Assembly (NCBI GenBank): GCA_040371205.1
Contig: AP031382.1
Location: forward strand, 1,113,562 to 1,177,561
Source: Rhodanobacter sp.
GTDB taxonomy: Bacteria > Pseudomonadota > Gammaproteobacteria > Xanthomonadales > Rhodanobacteraceae
DNA length: 64,000 bases
Reading direction: 5' to 3'
Below the pieces are notes generated by a model, which was not told the origin of the DNA, searched no databases, and worked only from the letters and a program-made list of their open reading frames with translations. Both the position numbers and the translations under genes were made by a program. Below, piece by piece: positions 58,590 to 64,000 of this stretch; positions within the stretch are counted from its first letter, which is position 1; the number at the start of each line of letters is the position of its first letter.

Positions 58590-58716
58590 TTGGATGGAGA
58601 ACCGGGAAGGCGGTAGGGCCTTCGACGGATCGAACGTCAAACTGCGGAGGTGGAGGCTCAGGGGTGAGGCGCCATCCGCCGCGGATCTGGAACACAGGAA
58701 CAATGGAGCAGCAACC
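58590..58716 (+). promoter_or_regulatory. csrA leader with ten GGA motifs
   Basis: The 127 bases before the csrA ATG contain ten GGA triplets, among them ACAGGA (58694-58699), which fits the CsrA consensus best, and the GGAG ribosome-binding site (58704-58707). CsrA binds GGA in loops and in E. coli represses its own translation from several leader sites. Autoregulation here is inferred from this density. Confidence 0.5.
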
Positions 58717-58917
58717 ATGTTGATTCTGACCCGCAGGGTTGGCGAAACCCTGATGATCGGCGACGAGGTGACCGTCACCGTGCTGGGCGTGAAGGGCAAT
58801 CAGGTGCGTATCGGCATCAATGCGCCGAAGGACGTTGCCGTGCACCGCGAAGAGATCTACCAACGCATCAAGGGCGAGCACGACTCCGGCAATGCCCACG
58901 GTGGCGATCACCACTGA
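58717..58917 (+). CDS. csrA: Carbon storage regulator CsrA
   Basis: Small RNA-binding dimer that controls translation of many mRNAs, including motility and storage genes. The 66-residue protein starts [18 protein letters not shown] and has the RNA-contact residues at the ends (LTRR and [10 protein letters not shown]). The tail [14 protein letters not shown] is longer and more His-rich than in E. coli. The GGAG site lies 9 bases before the ATG. It is followed by tRNA-Ser, the standard alaS-csrA-tRNA-Ser order. Confidence 0.97.
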   Translation: MLILTRRVGETLMIGDEVTVTVLGVKGNQVRIGINAPKDVAVHREEIYQRIKGEHDSGNAHGGDHH

Positions 58918-58932
58918 TCGCCTCGTTCGGGC

Positions 58933-58961
58933 TTTACGTCGAACCGGTCAACCAGTATCCT
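58933..58961 (+). promoter_or_regulatory. Candidate promoter of tRNA-Ser
   Basis: TTTACG (58933-58938) and TATCCT (58956-58961) are spaced by 17 bases and lie just before the tRNA 5' end at 58989. Each box matches four of six consensus bases. Confidence 0.45.
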
Positions 58962-58988
58962 TGCCGGCTCGCAGCGACACCAAAACCC

Positions 58989-59081
58989 GGAGAGATGCCC
59001 GAGTGGCCGAAGGGGCTCCCCTGCTAAGGGAGTATAGGGTCAAAAGCCTTATCGAGGGTTCGAATCCCTCTCTCTCCGCCA
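58989..59081 (+). tRNA. tRNA-Ser (anticodon GCT)
   Basis: A 93-nt cloverleaf with a long variable arm and encoded CCA. The acceptor stem is GGAGAGA with TCTCTCC. The anticodon stem CTCCC/GGGAG holds CTGCTAA, giving GCT for AGC/AGU codons. The T arm reads GGTTCGAATCC. Its 3' end is the likely attachment site of the adjacent integrated element, because the integrase gene starts 79 bases on and the tRNA remains intact. Confidence 0.96.
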
Positions 59082-59089
59082 GATTGCAA

Positions 59090-59115
59090 AGAAGCCCTTT
59101 TTTAGGGCTTTTTTG
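59090..59115 (+). terminator. Intrinsic terminator after tRNA-Ser
   Basis: AAGCCCT pairs with AGGGCTT (59092-59098 with 59104-59110) around a T-rich 5-base loop, followed by TTTTG. Confidence 0.88.
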
Positions 59116-59160
59116 TTGTCCTGGAGAAAGGCGCTTGGTCAAGTCGGTTGGTCAAATCCA

Positions 59161-60711
59161 ATGCGGCTTGCACACCATTTGTTGCGCCACGCCTCGGGCG
59201 TGTTCCACTTCCGCCTGATCGTTCCGGCCGATCTTCAACCGCTGCTCGGGCGGCGAGTCATCAAGCAATCGCTGCGCACCCGAGACCCGACGTTGGCGCG
59301 CTGGTGGGCCTACACGCTGGGCGCGCGCTATGCTCAACTCTTCGCCACGGCAAGGAGCAGGGGGAGCGCGATGGCCAAGGAACCCAGGGAAGACGGCATG
59401 TCGGCGCCGCCCAAGAGGCGCGAGGTTCAACTCCGCACGGGCAGCGGTGACGAAGCGGTGGATTACGTCTGCGAAGTCCGCGCCGATGGCTCCATGCGGT
59501 TGGAGGCCACAGACGACGCCGATCACGCGCGCATGATGGTGGCCTTGAAAGAAGCCAAGGAAACGCCGGCGTGGTTGGCACAGACGCCGCCCCCGCCATC
59601 GCCTCCTTCCGCCGCCCCGGATGTGGCGGGACTGGCGGGAGCGATGGAGAAGCTGGGGGCATCGTTGGCCCAATCGTTGGCCGTCCCCGCTTCTGCGCCC
59701 GTCGTGGTGGCGCCCTCTCGCCCCCGTGCGATCGGCCTGGCGGCGGATCAGTGGTTGAAGAGCATCGAAGCAGAGACGATCCGCAAGACCCTGACGATCA
59801 AGTCCGCGGCCATCATGGGCTTTGCGCGGCATGTGGGCATGAAGAAGCTACTCCACGAGGTGCAACGGGAGGACGTGCATGCCTGGGTGGAGGCGCTGCG
59901 GGTCAGTGGTTTGCAAACGCCCACCCTGGTCAACAAGACGTCCTATCTGCGCGGCTTTTTCACCTGGGCGGTGCAGGCCGGGCATTACCCCAAGTTCCCC
60001 AAGGACGAAAACCCGGCCATGGGCCACGTGGTTTTCCGCAAGCGGGAAAAGTTGAAGCGAAAGGCGATGGGGTTCCGGGCCTTCACCCAGGAACAGATCC
60101 AGACGCTCTATGCACCGGAAGCCCTGGCAAACCTGAGCGAGGGCGCCCGGTGGGGTGCCCTCATCGGCCTCTACACCGGGGCCCGCGTGTCGGAAGTGGG
60201 GCAGCTCGCGCTGGCCGACTTCACGACCGTGGACGGCGTGCCGTGCCTGACCATCACGGACGAAGGGGAAGGGCAGAGCATCAAGAACGAGGCCAGCCGG
60301 CGCACCATCCCGATCCATCCCGACTTGCTCACCCTGGGGCTCATGGAGCGGGTGGAGCAGTTGCGGAAGAAAGACGAGACGCGGCTGTTCCCCAAGGTGA
60401 AGGTCGGGGCGGTGAACGGTCAGGGCCAATGGCTCAGCAAGGCCTTCACCCGGCACATCGAGGCGGTTGGAATCACGAAGCCCGCCAAAGGCAAGTATGG
60501 GTTCCACAGCCTGCGAAAAACTGCGATCCAGACGATGAAGTCAGCCAAGGTGCCGCTGGAGTGGCGGTGTGCTTACGTTGGGCATGATCTCGACGAAGAA
60601 CATGTTGAAACTTACTCAGGTGAATACGGGCCGCGAGAGATGCGGGAAATTGTGGCGCGCGGTTTGGGCTGGGGCCTAAATCTGGACAGGATCAAACATC
60701 AGCTTGGATGA
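59161..60711 (+). CDS. Tyrosine recombinase / phage-type integrase
   Basis: Site-specific recombinase that would insert the element at tRNA-Ser. The 516-residue protein starts with a domain common to such integrases (HHLLRHASGVFHFRLIVPADL, DUF6538-like), followed by a core-binding SAM-like domain (about 200-290). The catalytic domain has Arg342 (TGARVSE), His449 and Arg452 (HSLRKT), a His in GHDLDEEH, and the nucleophile Tyr485 (VETYSGEY). All key residues are intact. I start it at the ATG at 59161; the longer frame back to a TTG overlaps the terminator. Confidence 0.93.
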   Translation: MRLAHHLLRHASGVFHFRLIVPADLQPLLGRRVIKQSLRTRDPTLARWWAYTLGARYAQLFATARSRGSAMAKEPREDGMSAPPKRREVQLRTGSGDEAVDYVCEVRADGSMRLEATDDADHARMMVALKEAKETPAWLAQTPPPPSPPSAAPDVAGLAGAMEKLGASLAQSLAVPASAPVVVAPSRPRAIGLAADQWLKSIEAETIRKTLTIKSAAIMGFARHVGMKKLLHEVQREDVHAWVEALRVSGLQTPTLVNKTSYLRGFFTWAVQAGHYPKFPKDENPAMGHVVFRKREKLKRKAMGFRAFTQEQIQTLYAPEALANLSEGARWGALIGLYTGARVSEVGQLALADFTTVDGVPCLTITDEGEGQSIKNEASRRTIPIHPDLLTLGLMERVEQLRKKDETRLFPKVKVGAVNGQGQWLSKAFTRHIEAVGITKPAKGKYGFHSLRKTAIQTMKSAKVPLEWRCAYVGHDLDEEHVETYSGEYGPREMREIVARGLGWGLNLDRIKHQLG

Positions 60712-60753
60712 TTTGAGCGGGTTGCGATCCTCGTTAAGTTCAAGGAGAAGCAA

Positions 60754-61056
60754 GTGACGATCCAAAAAGTTGAAAGTCTTGCAAAGAAAACCAAAGCTTC
60801 GTTGTTGGCAGGAAACGGTCAGCCAAATCAGCAAAACCCACCCTCACTCTTAGCTCTGCGAATTGCGCTGAGTTCTACCACAATATCCGACATTGCAAGG
60901 CTTGCGGATGTGCTGGGCGAACTAGGGGATATTTGGCCGGAAGGCGCTGCGGCGATCTCGCAACAAATATCGATTCTTGAGCAAGAGTTGGAACGGCGCC
61001 GAAGTGTTGTGCAAGGCGTTGGATCAAGCGTGAGACACCCTCGCAGAAGGCGGTAA
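60754..61056 (+). CDS. Small protein of unknown function in the mobile element
   Basis: A 100-residue protein starting at GTG after a strong AAGGAG ribosome-binding site. It has a basic, Gln/Asn-rich N-terminal part and then two helical stretches, ISDIARLADVLGELGDIW and ISQQISILEQELERRR, the latter probably a coiled coil, ending in RRRR. No family is recognised. It is downstream of the integrase on the same strand, so it may be an accessory or regulatory protein, but nothing in the sequence shows this. Confidence 0.6.
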   Translation: MTIQKVESLAKKTKASLLAGNGQPNQQNPPSLLALRIALSSTTISDIARLADVLGELGDIWPEGAAAISQQISILEQELERRRSVVQGVGSSVRHPRRRR

Positions 61057-61066
61057 CTGTTCTCAG

Positions 61067-61345
61067 TTACGGTGGCAAATGACCATCATGGCTCGGCGCA
61101 CCGTCCTCTTTCTCCACATGAGGGTCTTGTCCAAAGCGATGCCCCACGGGGTAGTTGTGTGCGTATTGCCAGCACCGAACCCATTCAGGTTCTTCCCAGC
61201 GTGTATCGCAAAGGTTGAGGGCAATGTCCGCCTCTCTTACTGCTTCTTCCGGCTTCATGTGGCACAGCAAAGAGGTGAATGCTGTGAGCCAAAGTTGCTT
61301 TCTGGTTGGCTCATGCGGGGTGATCAGGTAGGGGTAGGTATTCAT
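61067..61345 (-). CDS. Small protein of unknown function in the mobile element
   Basis: A 92-residue protein with a strong GGAGG ribosome-binding site before the ATG at 61345, which argues for real translation. It has a helix containing HMKPEEAVREADIALNLCDTRW and several Trp/Tyr residues. No signal peptide is present. I do not recognise the family. It is convergent with the gene at 60754, with only ten bases between the stop codons. Confidence 0.62.
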   Translation of the reverse strand: MNTYPYLITPHEPTRKQLWLTAFTSLLCHMKPEEAVREADIALNLCDTRWEEPEWVRCWQYAHNYPVGHRFGQDPHVEKEDGAPSHDGHLPP

Positions 61346-61523
61346 AGGGCCTCCGGTTGGGCGCACCCTAGTCGAAGTCCAAGACCTGTCAAGCCACAGT
61401 AAACAGACGTCCAAATCAAATGCGCAGAGCGCGTCTTAGTGTTGTGCCAACACGACGCTCACAGCCCCGGCCAACGCTAAGCATCCAGCCGTCTGCTTTG
61501 TGCCACGAGCCTATCGGGTGATC

Positions 61524-63203
61524 CTAATCGTCCGCCTTGGCCCAGTAAGTCTGTGCAAAGCCAACATCGTCCGACAGCAGCAACCAGAAGGGTTCCTTGA
61601 AGTGAGGGCCCGACATGCCGTGGTAGCTTAGGCTTACTGGAATGGTTGCGCCTGGTCGCCAATCACCCGTGGTGCCAAGTGAGCCAAAGGCGTTCGACGT
61701 GCCCTTGCCGTTGGCCAGGACTGGAATGACGATGTCCGAAAAGAACACTCGGATGGCATCGGCGGGAATGGAGTGTTCCGGATCCTGATGCGTCATTGCT
61801 GCCCGAATGTCAGCCTCATCGGCATGAAGGGACACATCCAGGGCAGGGCGTGTGCCTGTGTTTTCAATGAGTAAGTTCAAGGCAATCCCCGAGTTGCCGC
61901 CATGATGCGTGCTGATCCTGGCGGTCAGCAGCGGGCGGTTGGATTGCCCCCACGCCCGCATGGTGAAAGCCAAGGAAAGGATAGCCACCAACATGGATGC
62001 AGCCGAGATCCATACCGCTGAATTGGTCGTATCGGATTCTCGACGTTGCGGCGGAGTGCCAGCCTTGGCTGGGGTGTCCCCTGTCGGTGTTGGTACCGTG
62101 GTCGCCGCCGGGCAATCACCCACCTTGCGAACCTGCGACGCCGGGATGAGTTGTGTGGGCGCCTGACGCGTCAACTTAGCGTAGTAAGTGTCATCCAGTC
62201 GGGTGGCAAACCAAAGAGGTTGGCTTTGGCCGGGGTGGGTAGGATCGGCGATGTCTGCCCATGTTTTTGCCGAAGCGTTTTCGCTGGCATACAGCAGGAC
62301 GCACCCCCTACCATCCTGGGATGAAATTCGGAGCGGATAAGCGGCAACCCTGCCACCGAAGGGGGGGTAAAGAAGCGGGAGTGCCATGACGCCGATGGCG
62401 AGAAGGATCGCAACCCTCGCGTCCTTAAACGACCAGCCGTGAACGGCTTTGTGGGCCGTGATCAGTTGGGCCAGGGCGATGGTGATGGAAAGCGCCATAC
62501 AAGCCACGCTTAGCTCCATCAAGGTGCGGGGTTGAGCGTTTGTGGCCATTTTGAGTGCCCCGAAGTACACCCAGAACACCACAATCATTTGACTGGCCAC
62601 CGCAAACGAGAGCGCTGATATAAAGCGCCACGGTGGGGTTTGGTCGCTTCGGGCCAGCTTGTAAATTCGCCACATGAGCCAGTAGGCCAGTGCCAGCACG
62701 GTTGCCAGTAGTCCCAGGATGAAAGGGCTGGCACCGATGTCATGAAATCGGGTCATGCAAAAAATGATCAGTGGCCAAGCGATGGCAATGGCCACGCTGA
62801 TCAGGCCCCAGCGTTCTGGCAGTGATAGCGAACTGTAAGGCGATTTCGCGCCTCTTTGGAGGGCTTGCCTACGTTTTAAGACCCACTGTTGATGGCCATG
62901 AAGCAAGGTATGCCCTTTGGCATCGACCGGCATGGAAAGGAAAATCGCAGGCGCGAGGGATGCAAGGGATAGAACGGCTACGGTAGCGCCGACTGCAGCA
63001 GCGAGCGCAGGAAGGCCAGAAAGCACTCCTGGTGAGGTAAAGCCCACCGGGAGGGCAAAAGTTTTGGTGAATTCGAACCAGTAGAGGGCACTGATTGCTA
63101 AAAGCATGCCTCCCAAGGGCACGGCCACCTTGGCCAGCCATGCGATTAGATCCAAAACGTGTTCGGACATGGAGGGCCGATCAGATCCATTCGACGATGT
63201 CAT
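61524..63203 (-). CDS. Multi-span membrane protein of unknown function with C-terminal soluble domain
   Basis: A 559-residue protein with about seven membrane helices in the first half (roughly residues 20-45, 58-90, 133-152, 160-180, 197-220, 231-250 and 264-285). A soluble part follows (about 290-400), then another helix (about 405-428), then a soluble domain (about 430-559) containing LNLLIENTGTRPALDVSL, which resembles an immunoglobulin-like fold. The ATG at 63203 has GGAG upstream. No family is recognised. It is cargo of the mobile element; a defence or envelope function is possible but unproven. Confidence 0.7.
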   Translation of the reverse strand: MTSSNGSDRPSMSEHVLDLIAWLAKVAVPLGGMLLAISALYWFEFTKTFALPVGFTSPGVLSGLPALAAAVGATVAVLSLASLAPAIFLSMPVDAKGHTLLHGHQQWVLKRRQALQRGAKSPYSSLSLPERWGLISVAIAIAWPLIIFCMTRFHDIGASPFILGLLATVLALAYWLMWRIYKLARSDQTPPWRFISALSFAVASQMIVVFWVYFGALKMATNAQPRTLMELSVACMALSITIALAQLITAHKAVHGWSFKDARVAILLAIGVMALPLLYPPFGGRVAAYPLRISSQDGRGCVLLYASENASAKTWADIADPTHPGQSQPLWFATRLDDTYYAKLTRQAPTQLIPASQVRKVGDCPAATTVPTPTGDTPAKAGTPPQRRESDTTNSAVWISAASMLVAILSLAFTMRAWGQSNRPLLTARISTHHGGNSGIALNLLIENTGTRPALDVSLHADEADIRAAMTHQDPEHSIPADAIRVFFSDIVIPVLANGKGTSNAFGSLGTTGDWRPGATIPVSLSYHGMSGPHFKEPFWLLLSDDVGFAQTYWAKADD

Positions 63204-63282
63204 GTGTGCTCCATGCGTATGGTTAAACGGAGACTTGGCTGGCTAGGGCAATGCCCTCGGTATGCAAAGACTACAAGGCGTC

Positions 63283-63328
63283 GTTCGCAACAGGTAAGTC
63301 CTCTTAAATGCTCGCCTGATTGCGCAAC
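63283..63328. other. Imperfect inverted repeat, candidate oriT region
   Basis: GTTCGCAACAGG (63283-63294) is nearly the reverse complement of CCTGATTGCGCAAC (63315-63328), with 20 bases between. It lies upstream of the relaxase gene, where oriT regions with an inverted repeat next to the nick site are usual. The position of a nick site cannot be seen with confidence. Confidence 0.3.
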
Positions 63329-63342
63329 ATTGAGAGTGTTTT

Positions 63343-63382
63343 TGTCAAGTATGCTTGACACATTGTCGGCATCTGCTTTGAT
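63343..63382 (+). promoter_or_regulatory. Inverted repeat and candidate promoter upstream of the relaxase gene
   Basis: TGTCAAG and CTTGACA (63343-63349 and 63354-63360) form a 7-bp inverted repeat around TATG. TTGACA at 63355-63360 is a perfect -35, and TTTGAT at 63377-63382 follows after 16 bases. A repressor could bind the repeat and cover the -35 box. Confidence 0.4.
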
Positions 63383-63482
63383 GGCTCTGTGGGGCAGGCA
63401 TGCACAGCCGGCGGCCCGCATCTTCATGGCCAGGATGGCCGATCGCTCTCCCCGCAGGGCGGCCTACGAAAAGGATGACGAC

Positions 63483-64000
63483 ATGGCTCTGCATGCCCGC
63501 CCACACCTCGAAACCCACAGCCGCGGCGCGGGCCACTCCGCGATCGCCGGAGTGGCCTACCGCCTCGGCCTGCGTCTTTACGACCGGCGCACCGGCGTCT
63601 GGCACGATTACCGCCGCCGAAAGATCGGCGAAGAAATCGTCCGATCCCTGACGGTGGCACCAGAAGGTGCCCCGGCCTGGGTCACGGATCCGGAAGAGCT
63701 CTGGAACCGGGCGGAAGCCGCGGAGCGCAGGAAAGACGCCCAAGTCGCCCGCGACTACCGCATCCCTGTTCCCTTCGGCTTGTCCGACCAGCAGGCTGGC
63801 GACCTGGCCGAGGATATGGCTCGGTTCATCTGCCGGGAACTGCACACCGCCGTCTCCCTGGGTTTGCACCGGGACGCCGACGCGGATGCACTGGGGAACG
63901 TGAAGCCACCGGAAAAACAGGGCTTCCATGCCCACCTGTATTTCCCGACCCGGCGGCTCGAAGAGATCCAGCAGGACGACGGCACCTCAGCCTGGGGCCT
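63483..64000 (+). CDS. MobA/MobL-family (MOBQ-type) relaxase, partial (continues past window)
   Basis: Relaxase that nicks oriT and attaches to the DNA end for transfer. The visible 172 codons begin MALHARPHLETHSRGAGHSA. The probable catalytic Tyr26 lies in GVAYRLG and the metal-binding His pair is HAH at 149-151 (GFHAHLYFPTRR). The conserved VARDYRIPVPFGLSD of this family is also present. I start it at 63483, where the family begins; in-frame ATGs at 63435, 63426 and 63381 would add non-conserved residues. The rest of the gene lies beyond the right edge. Confidence 0.85.
   Translation, partial: MALHARPHLETHSRGAGHSAIAGVAYRLGLRLYDRRTGVWHDYRRRKIGEEIVRSLTVAPEGAPAWVTDPEELWNRAEAAERRKDAQVARDYRIPVPFGLSDQQAGDLAEDMARFICRELHTAVSLGLHRDADADALGNVKPPEKQGFHAHLYFPTRRLEEIQQDDGTSAWG

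Larger units (their letters stand above)
59082..64000 (+). mobile_element. Integrated mobile element at tRNA-Ser(GCT), left end (right end outside window)
   Basis: Starts at the 3' end of tRNA-Ser. It contains a tyrosine integrase, two small unknown genes, a membrane protein, a possible oriT and a MobA/MobL relaxase. Base composition is visibly less GC-rich than the preceding 59 kb. The presence of a relaxase with no transfer genes in view suggests an integrative mobilizable element or the start of a larger conjugative one. A second copy of the tRNA 3' end is not in this window. Confidence 0.82.

Noticed and set aside
63381..63482. Upstream in-frame ATG codons for the relaxase (63381, 63426, 63435)
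   Set aside because: They would add residues absent from the family N-terminus, and 63381 lies at the proposed promoter. The ATG at 63483 gives the expected MALHARPHLETHSRG start.
59082..64000. Second attachment site repeating the tRNA-Ser 3' end
   Set aside because: No repeat of the T-arm and acceptor sequence was found inside the window after 59081, so the far end must lie outside.

Overview
The window is about 64 kb of very GC-rich DNA in which genes are tightly packed on both strands. Gene content and order point to a gammaproteobacterium of the Xanthomonadales/Lysobacterales, and I infer the Rhodanobacteraceae (Rhodanobacter/Dyella/Frateuria type). Supporting neighbourhoods are phoB-phoR-ppk-ppx, pcnB-folK-panB-panC, gcvR-bcp, dapA with a BamC-like lipoprotein, and mutS / pncC-recA-recX-alaS-csrA-tRNA-Ser. 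Nearly all of the first 59 kb is ordinary chromosomal core.

Layout. 1-4.8 kb: phosphate sensing and polyphosphate metabolism (ppx partial, ppk, phoR, phoB). 5-8.7 kb: the envelope protease/chaperone bepA, grxC with an AhpD-like protein, and NAD-type isocitrate dehydrogenase. 8.8-12.4 kb: an ECF41-type sigma factor with its partner carboxymuconolactone-decarboxylase-like protein, an LpxO-like lipid A hydroxylase and a methyltransferase. 12.4-17.8 kb: thiD, a PIN-PhoH ATPase, bcp, gcvR, dapA, a BamC-like lipoprotein and fdxA. 18-22.5 kb: tRNA-Glu, pcnB, folK and panBCD. 22.5-25.7 kb: the methionine importer metNIQ, with operator-like sequences and a short hydrophobic ORF before metQ, and gpx. 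25.7-31.7 kb: dacB, slyD, pldA, a YcaQ-like glycosylase and small exported proteins. 31.7-32.8 kb: two tandem cold-shock genes with related leaders, followed by a hairpin array. 32.8-41.4 kb: a hydrolase, an old-yellow-enzyme reductase, pirin, Mpo1-like, cytochrome c', tcdA, a PAS-GAF-GGDEF cyclase, phaB, gluQ and htpX. 41.4-47.9 kb: htpG, two exported or small unknowns, an AEC transporter, hslR, and two paralogous stand-alone receiver proteins around a small exported protein. 48-58.9 kb: katG with an OxyR-like site, mutS, pncC, recA, an atypical SDR, recX, alaS and csrA.

At 58989-59081 lies tRNA-Ser(GCT). Directly after it begins an integrated element with lower GC: a tyrosine integrase, two small unknown genes, a multi-span membrane protein of unknown function, an imperfect inverted repeat that could be an oriT, and a MobA/MobL-type relaxase cut by the window edge. 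This is most simply an integrative mobilizable or conjugative element. Its other end lies outside the window, so its cargo cannot be fully judged.

The least expected structures are three things. One is a family of short hairpins with a common TCC-N loop but different arms (32677-32785, 41400-41443, and a related one at 8760-8787). Another is the SDR between recA and recX that lacks the usual Tyr-x3-Lys. The third is the unknown part of the mobile element. Nothing here can be called a proven new system from sequence alone.
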